Assembly: GCA_051745085.1 (NCBI GenBank) | Contig: JBNJDR010000002.1 | Span: 36,823 to 100,822, forward strand | Length of the DNA stretch: 64,000 bases | Direction of reading: 5' to 3' | Source: Halonatronomonas sp051745085 | GTDB lineage: Bacteria > Bacillota > Halanaerobiia > Halanaerobiales > Halarsenatibacteraceae | Shown here: one piece after another, positions 44,186-53,385 of the stretch | How the letters are laid out: every line of letters starts with the position of its first letter | How positions within the stretch are numbered: the first letter of the stretch is position 1 | Notes under the pieces: generated by a model | The model's input: the letters and a program-made list of their open reading frames with translations, nothing else | Databases searched by the model: none | Told to the model about the DNA's origin: nothing | Program-made: the position numbers and the translations under genes

Positions 44186-44470
44186 ATGGCTACTAAAAAA
44201 GGTGTTGGTAGTTCGAGGAATGGCCGCGATAGTGAATCGAAACGACTGGGAGTGAAGGAATTTGCCGGCGAGTTTGTTACCGCTGGCAGTATTCTAGTGC
44301 GTCAACGGGGAACAAAGTTTCATCCTGGATTCAACGTTGGCCGGGGTAATGATGATACCCTCTTTGCTAAAGTGGACGGTTATGTAGATTTTGAAAGAGC
44401 CAGTAAAAAGAAACGCAAAATTAGCGTTTATACTCCAGAACAGTATGAGGCAGTGGCTGCTGCTAAATAA
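44186..44470 (+). CDS. rpmA: 50S ribosomal protein L27
   Basis: A 94-residue L27 with GVGSSRNGRDSESKRLGVK and ILVRQRGTKFHPG. It begins directly with MATKKG, lacking the N-terminal extension that many Firmicutes remove with the protease Prp. Consistent with that, no prp gene lies between rplU and rpmA (38-base gap). Confidence 0.98.
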   Translation: MATKKGVGSSRNGRDSESKRLGVKEFAGEFVTAGSILVRQRGTKFHPGFNVGRGNDDTLFAKVDGYVDFERASKKKRKISVYTPEQYEAVAAAK

Positions 44471-44513
44471 TCAGCTTGTGTCTGTAACTTGACTGGTTCG
44501 GTTCGCATTATTT

Positions 44514-44543
44514 CCCTCAGTACCCTGTGCTGAGGGTTTTTTT
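44514..44543 (+). terminator. Terminator after rpmA
   Basis: CCCTCAG (44514-44520) pairs with CTGAGGG (44530-44536), followed by seven T residues. Confidence 0.9.
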
Positions 44544-44564
44544 ATAGAACAAGGAGTGGTTTAG

Positions 44565-45854
44565 ATGTTTATTGATAATATTGAAATTAAAGTTAAAGGC
44601 GGTCGCGGCGGCAACGGTGCAGTAGGATTTCGCCGAGAAAAATATGAGCCTATGGGCGGTCCTGATGGTGGTGATGGAGGTGATGGGGGTAGTGTTATCC
44701 TCAAGGTAGATAAGGGTTTAAATACTTTAAGTCATCTTCGCTATAATAATATTTATAAAGCTAGTGATGGTCAGCGGGGTCGAGAGAAGAAAAAAACAGG
44801 TAAAGAAGGAGAAGATCTCTACCTTTCTGTTCCCCCTGGTACGGTAGTTTATGATGAACAGGGTAACCAGATGGCTGATTTAACAGAACCAGATGAAGAA
44901 TTCATAGCTGCAAAAGGCGGAGAAGGCGGTAGAGGTAATATTCGGTTTAAAAGTTCTTCCCGGCAGGCCCCCAAGTTTGCTGAGGAGGGCGAAACTGGCC
45001 AGGAATTGCGGATAAAATTAGAATTAAAACTTTTAGCGGATGTTGGTTTAGTTGGGTTTCCAAATGTGGGCAAATCTACCATTATATCAAAGATTTCAGC
45101 AGCCCGACCCAAAATTGATAGCTATCATTTTACTACGATCACCCCTAACTTAGGTGTGGTTGAGTATGGTCAATATCGGTCATATGTGGTGGCAGATGTA
45201 CCGGGCTTGATCGAAGGAGCTCATGAAGGCACCGGCTTAGGCGATGAATTTTTACGCCACCTAGAAAGGACCAAGTTATTAGCTCATGTAGTCGATTGTT
45301 CTGGGATAGAGGGCAGAGACCCTAAGGAAGATTTCAGGAAGATCAACAATGAGATAAATAATTTCAGCAAGAAAATAGCCCGGTTACCCCAGGTTGTTGT
45401 TTTAAATAAACTTGATCTTATCGGCGATCGGCAGGAAATAACCGAATTGATCCAGTATTTTCAAAACGGCGGTTATCAAGTTTATCCTATTTCCGCTGTT
45501 ACTGAAGAGGGTTTGCAGGTATTAAAAAAAGACTTGGGACGATTGGTAGAAGAGATGGAAGATCAAGTTTATCAAGGAGAAGAAGATGAAGGAATGGCTG
45601 TAATTAAGCCTGACTTTTCAGAAGAGGAAGGGCCTGAACTGGAAGTCGAGAAACTACAAAAAGAAATTTATGAGGTCACAGGTAAATTGGTAGAAAGATT
45701 AACCTCCAGGACAGATATGAGCAATGAGGCTGCTGTAAGAAGGATGCTGCATATTTTACGAAAAGAAGGTCTTTATGATCTACTAAAAGATAAAGATATC
45801 CCAACAGGAGCCACGGTTATCGTGGGGGACCTGGAGTTTGACTATATCTTATAA
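44565..45854 (+). CDS. obgE: GTPase Obg
   Basis: A 429-residue ribosome-assembly GTPase: glycine-rich Obg fold (VKGGRGGNGAVGFRREKY, GGPDGGDGGDGGSV), G domain with GFPNVGKST, DVPGLIEGAHEG and NKLD, and a C-terminal OCT domain. The ATG follows CAAGGAG. It is placed after L27, the usual order. Confidence 0.98.
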   Translation: MFIDNIEIKVKGGRGGNGAVGFRREKYEPMGGPDGGDGGDGGSVILKVDKGLNTLSHLRYNNIYKASDGQRGREKKKTGKEGEDLYLSVPPGTVVYDEQGNQMADLTEPDEEFIAAKGGEGGRGNIRFKSSSRQAPKFAEEGETGQELRIKLELKLLADVGLVGFPNVGKSTIISKISAARPKIDSYHFTTITPNLGVVEYGQYRSYVVADVPGLIEGAHEGTGLGDEFLRHLERTKLLAHVVDCSGIEGRDPKEDFRKINNEINNFSKKIARLPQVVVLNKLDLIGDRQEITELIQYFQNGGYQVYPISAVTEEGLQVLKKDLGRLVEEMEDQVYQGEEDEGMAVIKPDFSEEEGPELEVEKLQKEIYEVTGKLVERLTSRTDMSNEAAVRRMLHILRKEGLYDLLKDKDIPTGATVIVGDLEFDYIL

Positions 45855-45882
45855 ATATATTTAAAATGGAGGTGGGAAATAC

Positions 45883-46179
45883 ATGAAATTATCAGGAAAA
45901 GCGCGGAGTTATTTACGTTCAAAAGGGCATAAACTTGATCCATTGTTACAGGTCGGTAAAGATGGTTTGTCAGCATCTACTTTAGACAAGGCGGAAGAAC
46001 TATTAACCGATCATGAATTGATTAAAATAAGAGTTCTAGATAATAATCAACTTTCGGCTCGAAAGGCGGCCGAGGGACTGGCTGCAGAAGTTGGGGCAGA
46101 AGTTGTTCAGGTAATTGGAAATGTGGCTCTGCTTTACAGAGAAAACCCAGAGATTTCAGCTTTCAACTTACCGGATTAA
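45883..46179 (+). CDS. yhbY: YhbY/CRM-domain RNA-binding protein
   Basis: A 98-residue single CRM domain with the order LRSKGHKLDPLLQVGKDGLS and LIKIRVLDN typical of YhbY, which binds pre-50S ribosomal subunits. Follows obg with 28 bases between. Confidence 0.93.
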   Translation: MKLSGKARSYLRSKGHKLDPLLQVGKDGLSASTLDKAEELLTDHELIKIRVLDNNQLSARKAAEGLAAEVGAEVVQVIGNVALLYRENPEISAFNLPD

Positions 46180-46241
46180 GCAGGAATTTATTATGTCAGC
46201 TTGAAATAAATACTTAGACATAGATAAGGAGGCTGGAATCA

Positions 46242-47111
46242 GTGGCGAAGATAAAGATTATAACAGATAGCTGCAGCGATTTACCCAAAGAGGTGTTGGA
46301 CAAATACGATATAAGCATGCTTTCTACTCCGGTACAGATAGAGGGAGCTAATTATTTGGATAGAGAAACCCTGTCGACCAGCGATTTTTATCAACATCTG
46401 GAAGATGGGGCTCTGCCTACTACTTCTCAGATCAACCCAGTTAGGTTTGAAGAAGCTTTCAAGCAGGAGTTAGAGCGGGATAAACAGGTTTTAGCGATCT
46501 GTTTTTCTTCTGAACTCAGCGGGATCTTTCAGTCAGCTTTATTAGCAAAGAGAAACATTGACAGTCAGGATATCAGGGTAGTGGATAGCAGGTCTGCTTC
46601 TGTAGGTTTTGGATTAACAGTGGTTAGAGCTGCTCAGGCTGCATCTGAGGATAGGAATATGGAAGAAGTAATAGATATAACCGTAAATAGTGCAGCTTAT
46701 ATGGAACATATTTTTGCAGTGGGGAATCTGGATATGCTCAAAAAAGGAGGCCGTATTTCTGGCGGTAAAGCATTAATAGCAAATGTGCTTAATATAAAGC
46801 CTATTCTTCATTTCGAGGACGGTAAAATAGTTCCTTTAGACAAAGTTAGAGGAGAAAAACGAATGTTGAAATATCTTGTTGATATTATGGAAGATATAGG
46901 TAAAAATCCCGGAGAAGAAATGATCGGCTTAAACCATTCCGCCAGGCCTGAGTTAGTCGAACAAATGAAAGCTAAAATAAGTAGGAAGTTTGGGACCGAA
47001 CAATATTTGGTGGGAGAAATTGGCGCTGCCGTAGGTTCTCATGTAGGGAAAGGAACAGTCTCAGTATTTTTTACAGGGAAAAATAAAGTAGCCGAACCCC
47101 AGGTTTTTTAG
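46242..47111 (+). CDS. DegV-family fatty-acid-binding protein
   Basis: A 289-residue protein with KIITDSCSDLPKEVLDKYDI and YYLD-like NYLDRETL, TTSQINPVRFEEAF, ICFSSELSGIFQSA, VVDSRSASVGFG and a C-terminal EIGAAVGSHVGKGTV. DegV/FakB proteins present bound fatty acid to a FakA kinase; FakA is not in this window. GTG start after AAGGAGG. Confidence 0.94.
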   Translation: MAKIKIITDSCSDLPKEVLDKYDISMLSTPVQIEGANYLDRETLSTSDFYQHLEDGALPTTSQINPVRFEEAFKQELERDKQVLAICFSSELSGIFQSALLAKRNIDSQDIRVVDSRSASVGFGLTVVRAAQAASEDRNMEEVIDITVNSAAYMEHIFAVGNLDMLKKGGRISGGKALIANVLNIKPILHFEDGKIVPLDKVRGEKRMLKYLVDIMEDIGKNPGEEMIGLNHSARPELVEQMKAKISRKFGTEQYLVGEIGAAVGSHVGKGTVSVFFTGKNKVAEPQVF

Positions 47112-47121
47112 GGTCCGGCTA
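47089..47121 (-). terminator. Terminator for the MATE gene (possibly bidirectional)
   Basis: TAGCCGAACCC (47089-47099) pairs with GGGTCCGGCTA (47111-47121) with one internal mismatch. Read on the minus strand it is followed by CTTTATTTTT, so it ends transcripts of the convergent MATE gene. Its left arm overlaps the 3' end of the degV gene. Confidence 0.72.
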
Positions 47122-47140
47122 TTAGTTAGTTATATTGGGC

Positions 47141-48532
47141 TTAATTTTGGTAGGCTTTTTCTCTGCTTATTTTCTGGTGTTCTTTTATAACTTTGCTTTC
47201 CCAACTGCGGTCAAAGTAAATAGCCAGACCTACAAGAGAAATTAAGAAGTTGCTTAAAACCATAGCATACCAGACTCCAGTTGGACCTAAACCGGTAAAT
47301 TCTCTAAAGAATAGGATTAAAGGTATTCTCAGCAGCCATAATCTTCCTACCATCATGACCATGGCATAGACGGTATGACCTGAGCCCTGGAACGTTCCAA
47401 TAAAGACTCTGAAGAAACCCATCAAGGGGAGGGTTAAAACGATTAACTGGAGATAAGAAACCGTCTGGGAAAACACTGCTTGTTCTTCTGTGAAAAAACC
47501 AGTCAAGCCAGGGATAAAATTATAAAAGGCTAAGCCAGCAGTTACCATGATGACTGCTGCCAGGCCGGCACTAGTTTTCACAGCTTTTCTCGCTCTTAAT
47601 ATCTGGTCGGCTCCTAAATTTTGACCCACGATGGTGGCTAAAGCGGTACCGATTCCCAGGGCGGGCATCATTACAAAAGAAGATATTCTATTACCGATAC
47701 CAAAGGCGGCAATAGTTTCGGTGCCGTAAGCGATTATAAACATGTTCAAAAACATAAAACCGAAAGCAGCCATAGACTGGCCGATGCAGTTCGGAAGGCC
47801 GATCTTAACTAAATCGATTATTTCTTTTCCGGGGATGAGATCTTTTAATCTTAATTGAAGTTTATCGTCATTAGATTTAAATAAAGTGCTTAAGCCATAA
47901 ATAGCAAAAATGCCCCGGGCAAATACTGTAGCAACAGCAGCGCCGGAAATCCCCATGCTGAAGGTGAAAATCAAGATGGGATCAAGGATAATATTCAAAA
48001 ATAATGAGCTCAGCTTAAGTTTCATCGGCGTTAGGGTATCACCCTGACCCTGAAGGATAGCTGCATAAGCCAAAAACAAGTAGAGGCTGGGCATGCCAAA
48101 CAACATTATCCTTAAAAAAGCAACCCCATTGCGTAAAACTTCTCCTTCGCCGCCCATAAAACTTACTATGTGCGGAGCTGCTATAGCAGCAGGTAGGCCA
48201 AAGACGATAGAAAGGATTAAAGAGATCGAAACTACCTCGCCAGCAACTCTTTTGGCTTCTTTTTTTCTATCATTGCCGATATATTGAGCAATCAATGAAG
48301 TTCCAGCAATATTAATGCCCATACCGATAGCTAAAAATAAGAAAATAACAGGCCATACTAATGACATCGCAGCCATTGGTACGGAACCTAATTGGCTGAC
48401 AAAATATGTATCAGTAAGATTATAAATAGATTGGATTAGATTATTCATCATTATGGGTCCTGCCAGTACCATAATGGCTTTAATTATACTTCCATTTAAG
48501 ATTAAATCCTGGTTCTTTTTTAGTTGGGTCAT
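47141..48532 (-). CDS. MATE-family multidrug/Na+ antiporter
   Basis: A 463-residue protein of 12 transmembrane segments in two repeats. ILAGPIMMNNLIQSIYNLTDTYFVSQLG-type opening (read as VLAGPIMMNN, then LIQSIYNLTDTYFVSQLG), GQGDTLTPMKL, and in the second half KIGLPNCIGQSMAAFGFMFLN and GTFQGSGHTVYAM mark the family. It exports drugs or metabolites with Na+ or H+. GGGGAG nine bases before the ATG. Confidence 0.94.
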   Translation of the reverse strand: MTQLKKNQDLILNGSIIKAIMVLAGPIMMNNLIQSIYNLTDTYFVSQLGSVPMAAMSLVWPVIFLFLAIGMGINIAGTSLIAQYIGNDRKKEAKRVAGEVVSISLILSIVFGLPAAIAAPHIVSFMGGEGEVLRNGVAFLRIMLFGMPSLYLFLAYAAILQGQGDTLTPMKLKLSSLFLNIILDPILIFTFSMGISGAAVATVFARGIFAIYGLSTLFKSNDDKLQLRLKDLIPGKEIIDLVKIGLPNCIGQSMAAFGFMFLNMFIIAYGTETIAAFGIGNRISSFVMMPALGIGTALATIVGQNLGADQILRARKAVKTSAGLAAVIMVTAGLAFYNFIPGLTGFFTEEQAVFSQTVSYLQLIVLTLPLMGFFRVFIGTFQGSGHTVYAMVMMVGRLWLLRIPLILFFREFTGLGPTGVWYAMVLSNFLISLVGLAIYFDRSWESKVIKEHQKISREKAYQN

Positions 48533-48659
48533 CTAGTTTAACTCCCCTTATTATTTGAAATCTATCACATTATATCTTTTTATATAACTAAATGCAAATC
48601 CCCTAACGATACGTGAGAGCGGATGAAAGATTCTGCCGACCGGTTGAGGAGTGACAGAT

Positions 48660-50597
48660 ATGGTAATCATAGAATTAAAATCAATAGCTAAATCATTCGG
48701 CATCGAAGAAGTTTTAACGGACTTTGATCTTTCTTTACAAAAAGGAGAAAGGATCGGCTTGATCGGCAGAAATGGTTCCGGAAAAACCACCCTTTTTAAA
48801 ATAATAGCTGGCTTAGAAAAACCTGACGAAGGTCAGATTTTGCTCAACAATGAGGTTGAAGTGGGTCTGTTAAGCCAGGAACCTGATTTAAACTCAAAAA
48901 ATACTATTTACCAGGAATGCCTTACAGTTTTTAAACGGGAATTAAAATTACAGGATAAACTTAATCAGCTAGAGGAAAAAATAGCAGATATCAGTCAGGC
49001 TGATAATAATGACAAAGAAGAAAAATTAGAGGAATTATTACAGGAATATAGTTCGGTACAAGAAAAGTTTGCAAATTCTGCCGGTTATAGTTACGAAAGC
49101 AGGATTAAGCAAGTTGCTACAGGTCTGGGTGTCTCCCTCGGAGAGTTAGATAAGAAGATAAGTTATTTAAGTGGGGGAGAGAAGACCAGGGTTGGATTAG
49201 TGAAACTACTGCTAAAAGAACCCGACCTTTTGCTTTTGGATGAGCCTACTAATCATTTAGATATTTCCTCAGTTGAATGGCTGGAGGATTATTTGAACTC
49301 TTATCCTGGTTCCGTTATTATTATTTCTCATGATAGATACTTTTTAGATAGAACTATAAGTAGGATCGTAGAGATTGAATATGGGAGTAACGAAGAATAT
49401 CCCGGGAATTACTCTTATTATTTAGAAGAAAGAGAACGTAGATATGAGATTAGATTGAAAAAATATCAGGAGCAGCAAAAGAAGATTAAGAAAATCAAAG
49501 AACAAATTGAGCAGTATCGAGTTTTTGGTAATGCTGGTGCTGGTGATAACGAAAAATTTCATCGTCAGGCGAAAAGTCTGGAGAAAAAATTAGAAAAGAT
49601 GGAGCGGATTCCAAAACCTCAAAAGCATGATAATATTTCTTTGAATCTGCAGCCAGATAAGCGCAGCGGCAGTGAGGTTTTAAAAGTTACAGATATTGAT
49701 TTGAGTTTTGCTGAAGAAAAATTGCTGGATGGGATTAACTTCAATCTTTTCAGAGGAGATAAAGCTGCCTTAATCGGTCCAAATGGGAGTGGGAAGACTT
49801 CTATATTGAAAATGATAATATCGGAGCTTAAACCGGATCAAGGAAAGATTAAAATAGGACATGGGGTTGAAGTAGGTTATTATGCCCAGCAGGAGCCGGT
49901 TTTTAATCCTGAAGATACGATGCTTCATGCCCTGCAGATGAAAACAGGTTTGAAAACTGGGGAAGCCAGGGATTTGTTGGCTAAATTTCTCTTTAGAGGT
50001 GAGGATGTTTTCAAGAAAATTAAGAGCCTTAGTGGGGGCGAGATTTCCAGGCTTCGTTTACTTCAATTAATGTACAGTGGAGCTAACTTTCTTATTCTAG
50101 ATGAGCCAACCAACCATCTGGATTTAGACTCTCGAGAGATTCTAGAGGCTTCTTTGAATGATTATAAAGGAACGGTACTGGTTGTGTCTCACGACCGTTA
50201 TTTTTTAAATAAAGTAGTTAATACTATCTATGAAATAAAAAGTAAGAACTTAACCAAATTTCACGGTGATTACGATTATTACCTGAAAAAACGCAAGGAT
50301 TTATATGACGATGAGGATGAGTTAAGCCAAAATGAAAAGTCGAGTGTAGGTCGAGATGAAAAATTTTATTATGAGCAGAAAGCAGCTCAGAGAGAAGAAA
50401 GAAGAAGAAAACGAGAGAAAGAAAAATTAGAAGCTGAGATAGAAGAATTAGAAGAGAGAAAAGAACAATTAGAAGAAAAAATGATTTCAGCCAGCTATGA
50501 AGGTGAATTTGAAAAATTGAATACACTTACTCAGGAAATTAATAAGATTGATGCCGAACTTACCCAACGCTATAAACGCTGGGAAGAAGTGGTTTAA
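48660..50597 (+). CDS. ABC-F family ATPase
   Basis: About 645 residues with two ABC domains joined by a charged linker: Walker A GRNGSGKTTL and GPNGSGKTSI, signatures LSGGEKTRVGLVKLLL and LSGGEISRLRLLQLM, Walker B DLLLLDEPTNHLD and FLILDEPTNHLD. A C-terminal coiled coil (REERRRKREKEKLEAEIEEL) follows. ABC-F proteins act on the ribosome, not in the membrane. It may be a housekeeping Uup/EttA type or a resistance type. GAGGAG favours the ATG at 48660 over an adjoining GTG at 48651. Confidence 0.93.
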   Translation: MVIIELKSIAKSFGIEEVLTDFDLSLQKGERIGLIGRNGSGKTTLFKIIAGLEKPDEGQILLNNEVEVGLLSQEPDLNSKNTIYQECLTVFKRELKLQDKLNQLEEKIADISQADNNDKEEKLEELLQEYSSVQEKFANSAGYSYESRIKQVATGLGVSLGELDKKISYLSGGEKTRVGLVKLLLKEPDLLLLDEPTNHLDISSVEWLEDYLNSYPGSVIIISHDRYFLDRTISRIVEIEYGSNEEYPGNYSYYLEERERRYEIRLKKYQEQQKKIKKIKEQIEQYRVFGNAGAGDNEKFHRQAKSLEKKLEKMERIPKPQKHDNISLNLQPDKRSGSEVLKVTDIDLSFAEEKLLDGINFNLFRGDKAALIGPNGSGKTSILKMIISELKPDQGKIKIGHGVEVGYYAQQEPVFNPEDTMLHALQMKTGLKTGEARDLLAKFLFRGEDVFKKIKSLSGGEISRLRLLQLMYSGANFLILDEPTNHLDLDSREILEASLNDYKGTVLVVSHDRYFLNKVVNTIYEIKSKNLTKFHGDYDYYLKKRKDLYDDEDELSQNEKSSVGRDEKFYYEQKAAQREERRRKREKEKLEAEIEELEERKEQLEEKMISASYEGEFEKLNTLTQEINKIDAELTQRYKRWEEVV

Positions 50598-50605
50598 CTG
50601 TGAAG

Positions 50606-51032
50606 TTACCTTTCGGCTAACCAGGACGTTAAATATCCAATTGCTATGATAGCACAAAAGGTAATGAAACCAAACATAGTTAAAGTAGTTAGAAAAGCGG
50701 CTATGATCGTATAGGATGCTCCAGAATCAATGAGGGAGCCAGCCAAGGGGATTGCCACAATATTAGGTAACATACTGGTAGTTCCCACCATGGCCGCCAT
50801 AACTAACTGGGAAATTTGCATATCTCCTCCAAGATAGGTCTCGATCACTTCTGGGGGGGAATAAACTTAACAGCACCCCTATTCCTGTTATTATGCCGAT
50901 CATCCAGGGGGCCAGGCCTACAGCTTTCATTCCAGCTATTTTTAGGGCCTTTTTTGACTTTTCTGGGGATTTAGTGTACGAATATATAAATGAAGTTAGC
51001 GTTATGATATTTATAATTGCTGCAATTACCAA
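50606..51032 (-). pseudogene. Small UPF0718/ArsP-like permease split by a frameshift at a C7 tract
   Basis: Two minus-strand frames overlap and make sense only if joined. The upstream frame (TTG start at 51032 after GGGAGGTGG) gives a membrane helix, a basic stretch (SPEKSKKALKIAGMKAVG) and LAPWMIGIITGIGVLLSLFPP. The downstream frame gives ETYLGGDMQISQLVMAAMVG, then PNIVAIPLAGSLIDSGASYT, then a last helix. Removing one base from the homopolymer at 50853-50859 (seven C on the coding strand) joins them as FPPEVIETYLGG in a roughly 141-residue permease. This is either a sequencing error, a phase-variable tract, or a real loss of function. The family (DUF318) includes organoarsenical exporters. 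Confidence 0.72.
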
Positions 51033-51064
51033 TTATGAGCCACCTCCCTCCCTTCATTAACTTA

Positions 51065-51382
51065 TTATAAACTTGGAGTTTTTACGTTAAGAACCGAAAA
51101 AATTTCTCCCTGGTCAGCTTTCAAACTCATTTCTGTATTAGGGGGACAGGGAATGATATCTTTTGTTTTAACAACTTTTCTGTCCTCGCCAATTTGGAGG
51201 GTGCCTTTGCCAGCAACCACGTAAAAGAAAACGTCAACTGGAACAGCATGGGGTGGCACTACGTCACCAGGACTTAAAGTAAGATTCATGATTTTAACAT
51301 TTTCATTTTTGTGTAATTCCTTGGCTATAACACCTCTTTTATTGGTTCTACCTTCGATCTTATCCATTTTGATAATTTTCAT
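51065..51382 (-). CDS. Cupin-domain protein
   Basis: About 105 residues forming one cupin: NLTLSPGDVVPPHAVPVDVFFYVVAGKG carries the first motif (SPGDVVPPHAVPVDVFF) and GTLQIGEDRKV with KTKDIIPCPPNTE the second. The Shine-Dalgarno AAAGGAGGAAG fixes the ATG at 51382. Probably co-transcribed with the gene before it and the permease after it. Substrate unknown. Confidence 0.88.
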   Translation of the reverse strand: MKIIKMDKIEGRTNKRGVIAKELHKNENVKIMNLTLSPGDVVPPHAVPVDVFFYVVAGKGTLQIGEDRKVVKTKDIIPCPPNTEMSLKADQGEIFSVLNVKTPSL

Positions 51383-51449
51383 TAGAACTTCCTCCTTTAA
51401 AAGTGAATTATAATTCATGTTAACTCTCGATCATTATAATACAAAATAG

Positions 51450-51992
51450 TTATAAATTACTGTGAGAGTTGTCACAGATTCTATATTTTTGTTCAAGTAG
51501 ATTTAATTTATCATCATCTACTTGAAAATACTCCACGTTATCTTTATAGATATTACACGTAATCTTAGCGCCGGTCTTTAAGATTTCCCGGCCGCTGGTA
51601 TAATCGGATTTAATCTGGCCCTGGATTAAAGAAGAGATGGAATTAACGCTCTTTATTCCGTCTAATAGTTTATGAGCTAATTGGAGTGGAACATTTAACA
51701 GCATTCGTTTTCTTTTCTCTGAATCATCTTCATTCCAGGCCATGCAATCGGCGTTAGCCAATTGGTATAAATTCTTTTCAAGTTTTTTCATTTCCTTATT
51801 TACTTCATTTAGTTTGTTTTCTCCTGATTTATTTACTTTTTTTGCTTCGACCTGACAGGCCAACCTGATTAAAGCGGATCCCATAATAGAATTCAAAGCG
51901 GTTGTACTAATAGCTGCAGGAACCGGTTCCTTAGTTGAAGCCAGTAAATCTACAATATCTCTCATTTTCATCTCAGAAAAATCGTATTCCAT
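51450..51992 (-). CDS. Cyclodeaminase/cyclohydrolase-family protein (FTCD C-terminal-like)
   Basis: A 180-residue mostly helical protein. LASTKEPVPAAISTTALNSIMGSALIRLACQV aligns in pattern with the N-terminal helix of formimidoyltetrahydrofolate cyclodeaminase / methenyl-THF cyclohydrolase FchA, where the usual text is 'PTPGGGSVAAL...GAAL' (here the glycines are replaced by PAAIST). Because that glycine-rich turn is altered, enzymatic activity is uncertain. It starts a minus-strand set with the cupin and the broken permease. Confidence 0.6.
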   Translation of the reverse strand: MEYDFSEMKMRDIVDLLASTKEPVPAAISTTALNSIMGSALIRLACQVEAKKVNKSGENKLNEVNKEMKKLEKNLYQLANADCMAWNEDDSEKRKRMLLNVPLQLAHKLLDGIKSVNSISSLIQGQIKSDYTSGREILKTGAKITCNIYKDNVEYFQVDDDKLNLLEQKYRICDNSHSNL

Positions 51993-52149
51993 ATATAATC
52001 CCCCACTTTCTAATTTTTATATTTCTTTTTATTGTATATAAGTATAGGATTAATTTTAAATAATAACAATGATAGTTTTTAGAATACTTGTAAATGTGAC
52101 ATATATCAAATAAAATAAAAATGAGATATGAGATAATTAAACCATAGTA

Positions 52150-52178
52150 TTGAACTCAAGTTAATTATAGAATATAAA
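52150..52178 (+). promoter_or_regulatory. Possible promoter of the flavodiiron gene
   Basis: TTGAAC (52150-52155), 17-base spacer, TATAAA (52173-52178). The leader would be only about 15 bases, with AAAGGAG just after the start point, so this call is tentative. Confidence 0.4.
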
Positions 52179-52199
52179 ATATAAAGGAGATGTTAAATT

Positions 52200-53381
52200 A
52201 TGAGTTATCGTAAAGTTAAAACCGACGTTTATTCTGTAGGTGTGATCGATTGGGACCGCAGGTTATTTGACGAATTGATTCCTCTTCCTGGAGGCACAAG
52301 TTATAATGCTTATTTTGTCCAGGGCAGCGAAGCTAATGCTTTAATAGATACAGTAGAAGAAGATTACGCAGAAGAATTGTTGAATAACCTGGAGAAGTTG
52401 GGCGTGGAAACTATAGATTATATTATTTCCAATCATTCTGAGCAGGATCATTCTGGTTCACTCCCGGAAGTCATGGCGGCTTATCCGGAAGCCAGGGTGA
52501 TAGCCACAAGTAAAGGTAAGGACATGTTGATCAAACTCCTTCACCTTGATTCCGAACGGATTGATATAGTTGCCGATGGAGATAGCATTTCCTTAGGAAA
52601 TAAAAATTTGCAGTTTATTGAAACTCCCTGGGTGCACTGGCCTGAAACCATGTCGACCTATCTACCCGAAGAAGAAATACTTTTCTCCTGTGATTTCTTT
52701 GGTTCTCATCTGGCTACCAGTGATCTTTTTGTTGAGAACGAGAACGAGGTATATCCTGCTGCTAAGAGGTATTACGCTCAGATCATGATGCCTTTCAGAC
52801 AGATCATAACCAAAAATTTAGATAAAGTTGAAAAACTTGACTTAGATATCATTGCCACCAGCCACGGGCCTATTTATGATAGACCAGAATTTATAATTGA
52901 AGCTTATCGCGACTGGGTAGATGGCCCGGCTAAACCAGAGGTGGTGATACCATACCTTTCCATGCACGGTAGTACTGCTGAGTTGATAGACTATTTTGTG
53001 GATCAATTGATGCAAAAAAATATCAAAGTAGAACCGTTTAACCTGAGAGATGTTGAATTAGGGCAGTTAGCAATGGCGCTGGTTGATGCTGCAGTTGTAG
53101 TAGTAGGTTCTCCTACAGTATTGGGAGGCCCACATCCTAACGTTCTTTACGCAGTAAGTTTGGCCAATGCTTTAAAACCGAAAACTGAGTTTGCCTCTGT
53201 TATCGGCTCTCAGGGGTGGGGTGGTAATTTAATCAAAGATATAGTAAATTCTCTGGGTAATTTAGATGTAGATATATTGGATCCGGTTCTCTCTGAGGGG
53301 AAGGGTTTGGAAGCTGATTTCGCTGAAATTGACCGGCTGGTAGAAGATGTTGAAAAAGCCCTGGAAAAGTATGAAGGTTAG
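52200..53381 (+). CDS. FprA-type flavodiiron protein
   Basis: A 393-residue enzyme reducing O2 or NO to protect anaerobes. All seven diiron ligands are visible in family register: H79xE81xD83H84 (HSEQDH), H146 (WVHWPE), D165 (SCDFF) and H222 (TSHGP). The C-terminal flavodoxin domain begins near 250 with YLSMHGSTAELI, close to the usual SMYG motif. It is followed directly by a thioredoxin reductase-like protein, which may feed it electrons. No rubredoxin domain is fused. Confidence 0.95.
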   Translation: MSYRKVKTDVYSVGVIDWDRRLFDELIPLPGGTSYNAYFVQGSEANALIDTVEEDYAEELLNNLEKLGVETIDYIISNHSEQDHSGSLPEVMAAYPEARVIATSKGKDMLIKLLHLDSERIDIVADGDSISLGNKNLQFIETPWVHWPETMSTYLPEEEILFSCDFFGSHLATSDLFVENENEVYPAAKRYYAQIMMPFRQIITKNLDKVEKLDLDIIATSHGPIYDRPEFIIEAYRDWVDGPAKPEVVIPYLSMHGSTAELIDYFVDQLMQKNIKVEPFNLRDVELGQLAMALVDAAVVVVGSPTVLGGPHPNVLYAVSLANALKPKTEFASVIGSQGWGGNLIKDIVNSLGNLDVDILDPVLSEGKGLEADFAEIDRLVEDVEKALEKYEG

Positions 53382-53385
53382 TCAG

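Noticed and set aside
44489..44517. TTGACT after rpmA as a promoter for obg
   Set aside because: No -10 element lies 16-18 bases downstream, and the rpmA terminator follows directly.
50224..50526. 100-codon minus-strand frame rich in Leu, Phe and Ser
   Set aside because: It is the complement of the Lys/Glu-rich coiled coil of the ABC-F protein.
50606..50848. Downstream half of the split permease as an independent gene
   Set aside because: It has no ribosome binding site, and its first codons continue the upstream half exactly after a one-base correction.
51422..51470. AACTCTC...GAGAGTT inverted repeat around a TATAAT-like sequence
   Set aside because: The right arm is inside the coding end of the cyclodeaminase-like gene, and the 35-base loop gives no clear terminator or operator.
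52096..52112. TGTGACATATATCAAAT as a CRP/FNR-type site before the flavodiiron gene
   Set aside because: The half-sites do not form a convincing palindrome and the distance to the tentative promoter is not diagnostic.
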